Below, piece by piece: positions 1 through 5,370 of a DNA stretch of 5,370 nucleotides. Each line of letters begins with the position of its first letter. Positions within the stretch are counted from its first letter, which is position 1. Source of the DNA: Pseudobdellovibrionaceae bacterium (lineage in GTDB: Bacteria > Bdellovibrionota > Bdellovibrionia > Bdellovibrionales > Bdellovibrionaceae); assembly GCA_014376325.1 (NCBI GenBank), contig JACMRP010000146.1, forward strand, positions 1-5,370, written 5' to 3'. The notes beneath the pieces are model-generated. The model worked only from the letters and a program-made list of their open reading frames with translations, was not told where the DNA came from and did not search any database. A program made the position numbers and the translations under genes.

Positions 1-1
1 G

Positions 2-781
2 CTGATCTGCGCGAGCATCATGTCCAAAAAACTTGCGGAAGGTATCGACGGACTTGTTTTAGACGTCAAGTATGGTTCTGGCGCATTCATGAAAAGCGCC
101 ACCGATGCAGAAAAGCTCGCGCTTCAACTCATGAGCATCGCCCAGGGCTATGGCAAAAAAGTAGTGTCACTAATAACGAATATGGATCAGCCGCTGGGCA
201 GATACGCGGGCAATTCGCTGGAAGTTGAAGAGTGTCTAGCGATCATGAAAGGCGAGACTTTTATTGGTCCGTCGGGCTACGATCTATATCACGACACTAG
301 AGAGCTGAGTCTATGGCTTTCTGCCCACATGATATTTATGGCCGGCCGAACGACGTCTGCTCAAGAGGGATACGATTTGGCTTTGGATATTTTGAATTCG
401 GGACAAGCGCTTAAAAAATTCGAAGTCCTCTGCAAAATTCACGGTGGGAATCTGTCTGCAGTGCCAAAACCAAAGCAAAAAATTGAAGTGGTTTCGGAAA
501 AGTCAGGTTACGTGCAGGCTTTTAACACCGAGGCGATTGGCGTTGCGGGCATAGTCATCAAGGCCGGCAGAGCGCAAACAACCGATATTATTTTGCCAAC
601 TTCAGGAATTGAATTCCATTTGAAGGTCGGAGATGCCGTGCAAGCTGGCGATATTTTGTACACTCTTCACGGCGACGATTCCGAACTACTAAAATCGGCC
701 GTTCCCATGCTAACTACCTCGGTCAATATCTCCTTGCAAAAAACAGTGACTCCGAGTTTGATACTGAAAACTCTGCAGTAG
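2..781 (+). CDS. deoA: Thymidine / pyrimidine-nucleoside phosphorylase, C-terminal part (5' end outside window)
   Basis: This cytosolic salvage enzyme splits thymidine, deoxyuridine or uridine with phosphate into the base and (deoxy)ribose-1-phosphate. The frame is open from base 2, and its first residues (LICASIMSKKLAEG) already belong to the conserved core, so the ATG at 20 is internal and the gene begins upstream. The Ser at 14-16 and Lys at 26-28 match the S-x-x-x-K pair that contacts the pyrimidine (Ser186/Lys190 in E. coli DeoA). DVKYGSGAFMK follows directly. On that alignment, the 259 codons left are what a 440-residue DeoA would have remaining. Fragment residues about 160-235 form the C-terminal PYNP domain, with GYVQAF, the KAGR motif and KVGD. 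The glycosyl-transferase signature lies upstream and cannot be checked. DeoA and the broader-specificity Pdp cannot be separated from this part. The gene ends in tandem in-frame stops, TAG-TGA (779-784), 10 nt before the purine nucleoside phosphorylase start. Confidence 0.95.
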   Translation: MICASIMSKKLAEGIDGLVLDVKYGSGAFMKSATDAEKLALQLMSIAQGYGKKVVSLITNMDQPLGRYAGNSLEVEECLAIMKGETFIGPSGYDLYHDTRELSLWLSAHMIFMAGRTTSAQEGYDLALDILNSGQALKKFEVLCKIHGGNLSAVPKPKQKIEVVSEKSGYVQAFNTEAIGVAGIVIKAGRAQTTDIILPTSGIEFHLKVGDAVQAGDILYTLHGDDSELLKSAVPMLTTSVNISLQKTVTPSLILKTLQ

Positions 782-786
782 TGAGG
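781..786 (+). promoter_or_regulatory. Shine-Dalgarno of punA overlapping the deoA stop
   Basis: GTGAGG overlaps the last base of the deoA TAG stop and lies 5 nt before the punA ATG. Ribosomes finishing deoA would therefore end on the punA ribosome-binding site, which is the arrangement expected for translational coupling. The match to the anti-SD is moderate. It supports the ATG at 792 as the start. Confidence 0.6.
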
Positions 787-791
787 CTTTC

Positions 792-1607
792 ATGGTATTT
801 CAGAAATTATCCGAGACGGTAAAATACATCCGATCTCAGGTTCAGAGCAAGCCTCGCGTCGGCATCACCCTCGGGTCCGGGTTAGGCTCTTTCGTTAAAG
901 AGATCGAAGTCGAACATACCTTGCCTTACAAAGATATTCCGCACTTTATGCCGACAACGGTAGAAGGCCACCAAGGCAATCTGATCTTCGGCAAAGCTGG
1001 TTCCCAGTCCGTAGTTATTCTTCAAGGTCGAAATCATTATTACGAAGGTCACAGTATGGAAACCGTTGTGTTTCCAACCAGGATCCTTGCATTGCTAGGA
1101 ATCGAAACTTTGGTTTTGACGAACTCTGCCGGTGGCTTCGGCGAAACCATGCAGGCCGGCGATTTTATGATTATCGAAGATCATATCAATCTGATGGGAA
1201 TGAACCCGCTGATGGGTCCGAACATTAAAGAACTTGGTCCCCGCTTCCCAGATATGACAGAAGCCTATGACAAAACATTGATTGAAAAAATGGAAGTTGT
1301 TTTTAAAAAACAAGGAACACGTTTTCATAAAGGCATCTATTGCGGCGTCAGCGGTCCAACTTACGAGACTCCAGCCGAAGTTCGTTACCTGAAACTTGTT
1401 GGCGGCAAAGCGGTCGGCATGAGCACGGTTCCTGAAGTCATCGCGGCTAATCACTTGGGTCTGAGGGTTGCGGCCCTTAGCTGTATTACGAATTTAGCGT
1501 CGGGAATTTCTAGACAGAAATTATCGCACCAAGAAGTGACCGATACGGCGAAAAAAGTTGAAGTTCAGTTCACGGGTTTCCTTAAAGAGTTCGTTCAGGA
1601 AATATAG
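792..1607 (+). CDS. punA: Purine nucleoside phosphorylase, trimeric (PNP/MTAP) family
   Basis: Phosphorolysis of purine (deoxy)nucleosides, most likely inosine and guanosine types, to base and (deoxy)ribose-1-phosphate in the cytosol. At 271 residues it has the usual length for the trimeric family and looks complete. Visible motifs in order: GSGLG (28-32, phosphate loop), GHQGN with His60, QGRNHYYEGH (79-88, Arg80 and His82), TNSAGG (110-115), GPTYETPAE (188-196), GMSTVPEVI (209-217) and CITN with Asn234. Glu196 and Asn234 correspond to the purine-binding Glu201 and Asn243 of human PNP, which fits 6-oxopurine specificity. Position 81 is Asn where many relatives have Phe. It lies 10 nt after the pyrimidine phosphorylase gene, so one operon handles both nucleoside classes. 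MTA phosphorylase is the main alternative, but the Glu/Asn pair argues against it. Confidence 0.95.
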   Translation: MVFQKLSETVKYIRSQVQSKPRVGITLGSGLGSFVKEIEVEHTLPYKDIPHFMPTTVEGHQGNLIFGKAGSQSVVILQGRNHYYEGHSMETVVFPTRILALLGIETLVLTNSAGGFGETMQAGDFMIIEDHINLMGMNPLMGPNIKELGPRFPDMTEAYDKTLIEKMEVVFKKQGTRFHKGIYCGVSGPTYETPAEVRYLKLVGGKAVGMSTVPEVIAANHLGLRVAALSCITNLASGISRQKLSHQEVTDTAKKVEVQFTGFLKEFVQEI

Positions 1608-1610
1608 TTC

Positions 1611-1772
1611 GTGATTTCAACCTCAACCTCACCAGACTTTCAGAATTACGATTCTAACTTTATGGGCTTAACGACCCAGTTAAGTGATTTACTACGTCAA
1701 GCGGGCATCGAAAAAGCGGCTTACCGTCCGGGTTTAAAATATTTTAAAGCGCTTCCCGTTCATCAAAAATAA
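1611..1772 (+). CDS. 5' fragment of the interrupted gene, possible 53-residue protein
   Basis: Open frame of 53 codons starting at GTG 3 nt after the punA stop, with AGGA 10 nt upstream, ending at TAA. The product begins MISTSTSPDFQNY and ends in a basic/aromatic stretch (YRPGLKYFKALPVHQK). It has no recognisable domain and no transmembrane segment. It may be translated as the stub of the interrupted gene. Whether it is an independent small gene is doubtful, because the protein continues in frame beyond the stop. Confidence 0.4.
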   Translation: MISTSTSPDFQNYDSNFMGLTTQLSDLLRQAGIEKAAYRPGLKYFKALPVHQK

Positions 1773-1811
1773 AGCACGATTAAAAATTTAGAATTCTACA
1801 ACAGCCTTTGC

Positions 1812-2273
1812 GTGGATCATCAATTTGAACGCGAATCTTTGCGAGACAGTAAGAAATTTACTTGGCGCGCGATGATGAAGTTTGGCTTTACTCCGCCCGC
1901 CGACATGCTCAGTAAAATTACTGACGAAGACATTGTTGAAGTTTATTCGGAGGATCATACGCAGCTATTTCGAAACTTTGAATTTTTCAGTGTCAGCTCT
2001 TACACGTTGGAAGAGCTCTTCTGCCTAGAATGGCGGACGCTGTTTCAAAGAGACGACGTGCATTCGATGAAAATGCTGGCGATGGCGACTCAGATTTTTG
2101 CGGGCGCTGCCCCAGAAGGTTTTAGTCACGCAGTTCCTGAACATTCGATTGTGGAAGCACTTTCTCAGGACAAATATCGCGTCAACTATCACATGCAGCA
2201 TTTTATTCCGCTCTACGGAAACAAACGCGTAGAAGCGCTTGTTTCCGTAGCTAAGGGGCGCATTCTGCCCTAG
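1812..2273 (+). CDS. Hypothetical protein (3' part of interrupted gene), 153 residues from GTG
   Basis: The open frame could start at GTG 1812, but no purine-rich ribosome-binding site stands before it (the preceding bases are CAACAGCCTTTGC). The start is therefore unconvincing, and the real one is probably GTG 1611. The product is soluble and acidic/aromatic rich. It has an N-terminal basic segment (RDSKKFTWRAMMKFGF), an IVEVYSEDHTQLFRNFEFF strand-like core, then YTLEELFCLEWRTLFQRDD, reminiscent of PAS domains, and a C-terminal PLYGNKRVEALVSV. I cannot assign a family or function. An automatic annotation would probably call this piece alone. It follows the nucleoside phosphorylase genes on the same strand, but its sequence gives no biochemical link to them. 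Confidence 0.5.
   Translation: MDHQFERESLRDSKKFTWRAMMKFGFTPPADMLSKITDEDIVEVYSEDHTQLFRNFEFFSVSSYTLEELFCLEWRTLFQRDDVHSMKMLAMATQIFAGAAPEGFSHAVPEHSIVEALSQDKYRVNYHMQHFIPLYGNKRVEALVSVAKGRILP
2213..2250 (+). repeat. 12-bp perfect inverted repeat (hairpin) inside the 3' end of the hypothetical gene
   Basis: CTACGGAAACAA at 2213-2224 is the exact reverse complement of TTGTTTCCGTAG at 2239-2250. Further in, an A/C mismatch (2225/2238) is followed by three more pairs (2226-2228 with 2235-2237), leaving a six-base loop, GTAGAA. The stem lies in codons for YGNKRVEALVSVA, about 20 nt before the stop. No T-run follows, so it is not a standard intrinsic terminator. An mRNA 3'-end protecting stem or a protein-binding palindrome are possibilities. 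The symmetry is directly visible; function is unknown. Confidence 0.75.
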
Positions 2274-2279
2274 ACCACC

Positions 2280-2310
2280 TTAAGTCTGGCCGCTTTCCAG
2301 ACTATATAAA
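2280..2310 (+). promoter_or_regulatory. 7-bp inverted repeat within a weak candidate promoter upstream of the protease gene
   Basis: AGTCTGG (2283-2289) and CCAGACT (2297-2303) form a perfect inverted repeat with a 7-nt spacer. It sits largely between TTAAGT (2280-2285) and TATATA (2303-2308), which are 17 nt apart and weakly resemble -35 and -10 boxes. An operator overlapping a promoter, or a hairpin ending the upstream transcript, would both fit the position. No T-run follows on either strand, so intrinsic termination is unlikely. The remaining gap to 2395 shows only the Shine-Dalgarno GGGAG (2386-2390) of the next gene. Confidence 0.3.
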
Positions 2311-2395
2311 GTTCAAAATACACCGATGAGTTAACCGAGGATTTCCGCTGACCTTGTCTCACTGATGGGACCAGGAAGGTTCCTCGGGAGAGAAC

Positions 2396-3622
2396 ATGGA
2401 TGTTCGGACTCTAATATGCGTTTGCGTTCTATTACTTGCCGCCTGCAGTCCAAAGACAAGCACTTCGGTCTTCGACTCAGGTAATTTAGGCAGCTCGTCT
2501 TGCTCTGGCCAAGCGCTTAATACCCGCTTCGTGGTCCAGTGGGAATCTGGCGAGTTTTCCGTCGAATCCGCGCCGAGCGTGGAATACTTCAAGAAGCATT
2601 TCTTAGAACCTCAGTTGGATAAAATCCGCAAAGTTGAATACGATCGTGTCGTTCAATTTGAACGTGATGCCGACCGAGTAACGGCAACCGCGACGGCATC
2701 AGACACTTGGGGCCAAGACATGATTCAGGCTTCGAGCGCTTGGGGACAAAACATATACGGGCAAAATGTTGTTGTCGGAATCGTGGACTCTTTCGTCGAT
2801 GTTAATAATCCGCAGATTGCGCCACGAATCGCCTATAACACGAGTGAAATTCCCGGAAACGGAATCGATGATGACGGCAATGGTTACGTTGACGATTATG
2901 CGGGCTACACTTTTATTTCGAATCCAAGCACCGACGCAGCTCTGAGCGATCATGGAAGCCATGTTTCTGGAATCATCGCCGCGGATCACGCAAAGGGATA
3001 TATAAAGGGAATAGCGCCACAGGCGAAGATTGTCCCCGCCCCATTTATTGACGGAAAAAATGGCGGATCGATCGGTGACGCAATTATGGCGATGCAGTAC
3101 GTGAGTACAAGAGGCGCCCGCATTATCAACGCAAGTTGGGGAGGCGCACCCTGCATGGCTTCTTTACGAAACGCGTTCGAATCTATGAATCAGAAGGGCA
3201 TTCTCGTCGTTGTCGCTGCCGGAAATGACGGTTTAGATATTGATTACTCGCCGGACTATCCCGCGGCTTTCAATATGCCAAACCAACTCACCGTGGCCGC
3301 ATCGAACGTAAATGATTTTATGCCTTCATGGTCCAACAAAGGTTTTGGTCTCGTGCACTTAGCCGCTCCTGGGGTCGAAATCTTAAGTACGATCACCAAA
3401 AATAGAGTCGGTTTTATGGACGGCACTTCGATGGCTGCACCTTTCGTCAGTGGCGCTGCGGCTCTGTTGTGGAGCGATCGCCCTTCAGCGACAGTTTACG
3501 ACATTAAGTCTGCTTTGATGCGATCGGTCGATGTGGTTCCAAATCATGAATACAAGGTTCAAACCCTTGGCAGGCTGAACGTGAAAAAAGCTCTGCTCGA
3601 AATTCGCAAACTGGTCCCGTAG
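2396..3622 (+). CDS. Subtilisin-family (S8) serine protease lipoprotein
   Basis: An exported serine endopeptidase that is probably membrane-anchored. The N-terminus has one Arg, a hydrophobic run and a lipobox, LAAC (14-17), so signal peptidase II should cleave before Cys17. Ser18 at +2 fits outer-membrane sorting in Gram-negatives. Residues about 41-95 look like a propeptide. The catalytic domain (about 105-400) has the full set: Asp131 (GIVDSF), His186 (DHGSHVSG), oxyanion Asn277 (VVAAGNDG) and Ser345 (DGTSMAAPF). NGIDDDGNGYVDD (155-167) is an acidic Asp/Asn-rich loop seen in many S8 proteins and probably binds calcium. The Asp motif is D-S-F rather than the usual D-[ST]-G. At 408 residues it is complete, with no C-terminal accessory domain. 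The start is supported by GGGAG, 5 nt before the ATG. Its neighbours suggest no substrate; digestion of external protein is the general expectation. Confidence 0.93.
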   Translation: MDVRTLICVCVLLLAACSPKTSTSVFDSGNLGSSSCSGQALNTRFVVQWESGEFSVESAPSVEYFKKHFLEPQLDKIRKVEYDRVVQFERDADRVTATATASDTWGQDMIQASSAWGQNIYGQNVVVGIVDSFVDVNNPQIAPRIAYNTSEIPGNGIDDDGNGYVDDYAGYTFISNPSTDAALSDHGSHVSGIIAADHAKGYIKGIAPQAKIVPAPFIDGKNGGSIGDAIMAMQYVSTRGARIINASWGGAPCMASLRNAFESMNQKGILVVVAAGNDGLDIDYSPDYPAAFNMPNQLTVAASNVNDFMPSWSNKGFGLVHLAAPGVEILSTITKNRVGFMDGTSMAAPFVSGAAALLWSDRPSATVYDIKSALMRSVDVVPNHEYKVQTLGRLNVKKALLEIRKLVP

Positions 3623-3664
3623 CGCGGCGCCTTAAGTCATTGCTGTGCGTCCGAATTTTCAAGT

Positions 3665-3679
3665 GAGATTCTTGATCTC
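3665..3679 (+). promoter_or_regulatory. Small hairpin in the asnS leader
   Basis: GAGAT (3665-3669) and ATCTC (3675-3679) pair around a 5-nt loop, with two G-U wobble pairs possible outside. Its loop side contains TTCTT (3669-3673), which could alternatively pair with AAGAA (3710-3714) of the next hairpin, so a two-state leader is conceivable. The stem is short and could be chance. Confidence 0.25.
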
Positions 3680-3682
3680 GTC

Positions 3683-3727
3683 ATGGTAAAAACCCTTCTT
3701 TGGTTTAATAAGAAGGGATTTTCATGA
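3683..3727 (+). CDS. Possible 14-residue asnS leader peptide
   Basis: ATG at 3683 opens a 14-codon frame, [14 protein letters not shown], whose TGA stop overlaps the asnS start as ATGA. It contains a single Asn codon (AAT, 3707-3709), at the last bases of the loop of the hairpin that covers the asnS ribosome-binding site. This geometry is what coupling or attenuation of a synthetase gene by its own amino acid would need. Against it, there is no good Shine-Dalgarno before 3683, and only one Asn codon where attenuators usually carry several. Treat as speculative. Confidence 0.25.
   Translation: MVKTLLWFNKKGFS
3693..3717 (+). promoter_or_regulatory. Hairpin masking the asnS Shine-Dalgarno, or terminator-like stem
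   Basis: CCCTTCTT (3693-3700) and AAGAAGGG (3710-3717) form eight perfect pairs around a 9-nt loop. Past an A/A mismatch, flanking A and T runs could add four more pairs. The right arm contains the purine-rich GAAGGG that serves as asnS Shine-Dalgarno, 6 nt before its ATG, so the folded RNA would hide it. A short T-run (3719-3722) after the stem also makes it resemble an intrinsic terminator for the protease transcript, though it is short and sits against the asnS start. Confidence 0.55.
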
Positions 3728-5013
3728 GGCATTACATCTCTGATCTGAAAGACTATGTCGGTCAGAAAATCGAGCTTAAAGGGTGGGTCTACAATACCCG
3801 CTCTTCCGGCAAAGTAAAATTCTTAGAACTTCGCGATGGCACCGGAATCGTTCCGTGCATTTTTTTTAAAGCAGACTGCGGTGATGCTGCCTACGAACTT
3901 TTTGATCAGATGACTCAAGAAAGTTCCGTTCGCGTCGTTGGAACCGTACGTGAACATCCAAAACGAAAAGGCGAATTCGAAGTTGGCGTCGCTGAGGCTG
4001 AGCTTCTTGGCAAAGCCGAAAATTATCCCATCACTCCGAAAGAACACGGCACTGATTTTTTAATGGAAAATCGCCATTTGTGGATTCGTTCTAAGCGACA
4101 GCACGCCATCTTGCGTGTTCGCCACGAAATCATTTCAGCTATTCGAGATTTTTTCGACGGACGTGGTTTTACACTGACCGACGCGCCAATCTTTACCCCG
4201 TCGGCTTGCGAAGGCACTTCGAATTTATTTGAAACCAAATACTTCGACGAAAAAGCCTATCTGTCGCAATCCGGTCAGCTTTACATGGAAGCAACCGCAC
4301 GCGCGTTTGGAAAAGTTTACTGCTTCGGACCTACGTTCCGCGCAGAGAAATCTAAAACTCGGCGCCATTTGATTGAATTTTGGATGGTTGAACCCGAAGT
4401 TGCCTTCAACGATATGTACGACAATATGGAGTTGGCAGAACAGTTTGTCGAATACATCGTCCAGCGCGTTTTAAAAAATCGCGCGGAAGAGTTGAAAGTT
4501 TTAGAGCGCGATACGACGAAGCTTTCGCCGATTATCGCCCCTTTTCCAAAAATGCATTACAAAGAAGCCGTCGAACTTATCATGAAAGAAAATCCCGCGT
4601 TCGTTAATGGCGACGACTTCGGCGCGCCAGATGAAACGATCGTTTCTTCAAAATTTGATAAGCCGGTATTTGTGCATCACTATCCACAAGCGATCAAAGC
4701 TTTCTATATGAAAGAGGATCCGAAAGATCCTGGATATGCGATGGGTTCTGATTTGTTAGCGACCGAAGGTTTTGGCGAAATGATTGGCGGCGGCCAGCGT
4801 GAAGAAAGCGTTGATATCCTGATCAAACGAATCGCCGAACATGGTTTGAAGCAAGAAGATTTTCAGTGGTACTTGGACGTCCGCCGCTATGGTTCCGTAC
4901 CGAGCAGTGGCTTTGGCCTTGGCCTAGAACGTACTGTCGCCTGGATCTGCGGACTACCGCACATTCGAGAGACCATTCCGTTCCCACGTCTGTACGGCCG
5001 CTCTTACCCTTAA
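3724..5013 (+). CDS. asnS: Asparaginyl-tRNA synthetase
   Basis: Charges tRNA-Asn with asparagine using ATP, in the cytosol. It is a class IIb synthetase. Residues 1 to about 100 form the OB-fold anticodon-binding domain ([20 protein letters not shown]). The catalytic core follows, with motif 1 around 130-160, motif 2 as [17 protein letters not shown] (205-221) and motif 3 as GFGLGLER (396-403). AEKS in motif 2, the [12 protein letters not shown] stretch (319-330) and the ending [16 protein letters not shown] separate it from aspartyl-tRNA synthetase. At 429 residues it matches the shorter form typified by Bacillus AsnRS rather than the roughly 466-residue E. coli form; the segment [20 protein letters not shown] is also strongly Bacillus-like. 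The start is supported by that N-terminal match and by GAAGGG 6 nt upstream. A class II gene with its own AsnRS implies direct Asn-tRNA formation. The carboxylase gene follows after 18 nt. Confidence 0.97.
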   Translation: MRHYISDLKDYVGQKIELKGWVYNTRSSGKVKFLELRDGTGIVPCIFFKADCGDAAYELFDQMTQESSVRVVGTVREHPKRKGEFEVGVAEAELLGKAENYPITPKEHGTDFLMENRHLWIRSKRQHAILRVRHEIISAIRDFFDGRGFTLTDAPIFTPSACEGTSNLFETKYFDEKAYLSQSGQLYMEATARAFGKVYCFGPTFRAEKSKTRRHLIEFWMVEPEVAFNDMYDNMELAEQFVEYIVQRVLKNRAEELKVLERDTTKLSPIIAPFPKMHYKEAVELIMKENPAFVNGDDFGAPDETIVSSKFDKPVFVHHYPQAIKAFYMKEDPKDPGYAMGSDLLATEGFGEMIGGGQREESVDILIKRIAEHGLKQEDFQWYLDVRRYGSVPSSGFGLGLERTVAWICGLPHIRETIPFPRLYGRSYP

Positions 5014-5031
5014 ATTTATATCGGAGTTAAA

Positions 5032-5370
5032 ATGGAAGAATTGAGTCCTCTGCAAATGCGTTTGAACGAGCTTGAAAAAAGAAACGAAGGCGCCATGCAA
5101 GGTGGCGGTGCAGCTAGAATTGCGAAACACAAACAAGGCGGTCGCCTCACGGCACGCGAGCGTTTGGATATTTTATTAGATCCAGGAAGCTTTGTTGAAA
5201 TGGACCGTTTCGTTTCTCATCGCAGTACAAATTTCGGAATGGATAAGAATATCGTTCCTGGCGACGGTGTCGTGACCGGCTACGGTCGTGTTAACGGCAA
5301 GTTGGTTTTCGTTTCGAGCCAGGATTTCACCGTTATTGGTGGATCGATGTCCCGAACGCAAGCGAATAAA
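5032..5370 (+). CDS. pccB: Acyl-CoA (propionyl-CoA type) carboxylase carboxyltransferase subunit, N-terminal part (3' end outside window)
   Basis: The first 113 codons of the biotin-dependent carboxyltransferase family that includes propionyl-CoA carboxylase beta and methylmalonyl-CoA decarboxylase alpha. In such enzymes this subunit moves the carboxyl group between biotin and the acyl-CoA, in the cytosol. Diagnostic stretches: [23 protein letters not shown] (24-46, given here only as landmark), [11 protein letters not shown] (48-58), the [20 protein letters not shown] run (68-87) and [13 protein letters not shown] (95-107). The oxyanion and biotin-site motifs lie beyond the window, so the substrate cannot be fixed; propionyl-CoA is the commonest case for this N-terminus. 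GGAG at 5023-5026, 5 nt before the ATG, supports the start. The 18-nt gap from asnS suggests co-transcription, although the two functions are unrelated. The biotin carboxylase partner is not in view. Confidence 0.88.
   Translation, partial: MEELSPLQMRLNELEKRNEGAMQGGGAARIAKHKQGGRLTARERLDILLDPGSFVEMDRFVSHRSTNFGMDKNIVPGDGVVTGYGRVNGKLVFVSSQDFTVIGGSMSRTQANK

Larger units (their letters stand above)
1611..2273 (+). pseudogene. Hypothetical protein gene interrupted by one in-frame TAA (1770-1772)
   Basis: A single frame runs from the GTG at 1611 to the TAG at 2271-2273, broken only by TAA at 1770-1772. Without that codon it would encode about 219-220 residues. AGGA at 1597-1600 lies 10 nt before the GTG and is a usable Shine-Dalgarno; the gap from the punA stop is 3 nt, so coupling is expected. 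The 13 codons between the TAA and the next possible start (1812) read as ordinary protein, STIKNLEFYNSLC, and join smoothly to both sides. No frame change is needed. A point change from CAA, AAA or GAA would explain it; a sequencing error is also possible. I do not recognise the family. The stretch SSYTLEELFCLEWRTLFQRDD, then a late IPLYGNKRVEALVSV strand pair, looks loosely PAS-like, which is weak inference. No signal peptide or membrane segment is seen. Confidence 0.6.

Noticed and set aside
20..22. ATG as start of the first gene
   Set aside because: The frame is open to base 2 and the catalytic Ser of the family lies before this ATG, so it is an internal Met.
1095..1454. 119-codon open frame on the minus strand inside punA
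   Set aside because: It lies wholly within a strongly conserved gene on the other strand, its product has no recognisable features, and the shorter minus-strand frames within the protease and asnS look the same.
2365..2484. Short open frame from ATG 2365 overlapping the protease start
   Set aside because: It has no ribosome-binding site and runs out of frame across the clear lipoprotein signal peptide.
3723..3724. T-box riboswitch upstream of asnS
   Set aside because: The 101-nt leader is too short and shows no T-box consensus or specifier stem; only the small hairpins described are visible.
3860..3867. Run of eight T near the start of asnS (possible slippage or -1 frameshift site)
   Set aside because: The zero frame continues as normal AsnRS, and I see no downstream structure or useful alternative frame, so it is probably just Ile-Phe-Phe codons.
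4715..4731. AGGATC / GATCCT hairpin inside asnS
   Set aside because: Only six pairs and explained by the conserved codons KEDPKDPG; nothing around it suggests a signal.

Overview
The window comes from a compact bacterial chromosome. All five confident protein genes and one apparently broken gene lie on the + strand, with short gaps and no mobile elements, CRISPR arrays, tRNA or rRNA. Base composition looks balanced and codon use looks even, so nothing here clearly suggests recent transfer. Gram-negative architecture is suggested by a lipoprotein protease with a classical lipobox. A bdellovibrio-like or other deltaproteobacterial-grade lineage would fit the mix of nucleoside salvage, exported protease and acyl-CoA carboxylase. 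That is a gestalt inference, not a sequence match.

Region 1 (2-2273) reads as one transcription unit. It starts with the C-terminal 259 codons of a thymidine/pyrimidine-nucleoside phosphorylase, followed after 10 nt by a complete trimeric-type purine nucleoside phosphorylase. Together these phosphorolyse pyrimidine and purine nucleosides to free bases and (deoxy)ribose-1-phosphate. Three nt further on is a reading frame of unknown function (1611-2273). It has a ribosome-binding site and coherent protein on both sides of a single in-frame TAA at 1770-1772, so I read it as a nonsense-interrupted gene. The surviving 3' part is open from a GTG at 1812. A strong inverted repeat (2213-2250) sits inside its last codons.

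Region 2 (2274-3622) is a 122-nt intergenic stretch with a 7-bp inverted repeat placed between weak -35/-10-like boxes, then a complete subtilisin-family (S8) protease lipoprotein with an intact Asp/His/Ser triad and an acidic Asp/Asn-rich loop.

Region 3 (3623-5370) is a 101-nt leader, then asparaginyl-tRNA synthetase (asnS), then after 18 nt the start of an acyl-CoA (propionyl-CoA type) carboxylase carboxyltransferase subunit that runs off the window. The asnS leader is the most interesting regulatory stretch. An 8-bp hairpin covers the asnS Shine-Dalgarno sequence, and a 14-codon open frame runs through it, carries one Asn codon in the loop, and ends in an ATGA overlap with the asnS start.

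Most of the window is ordinary metabolism and translation. I see no convincing new multi-gene system. The points worth a second look are the interrupted gene, its 3' hairpin, and the asnS leader.
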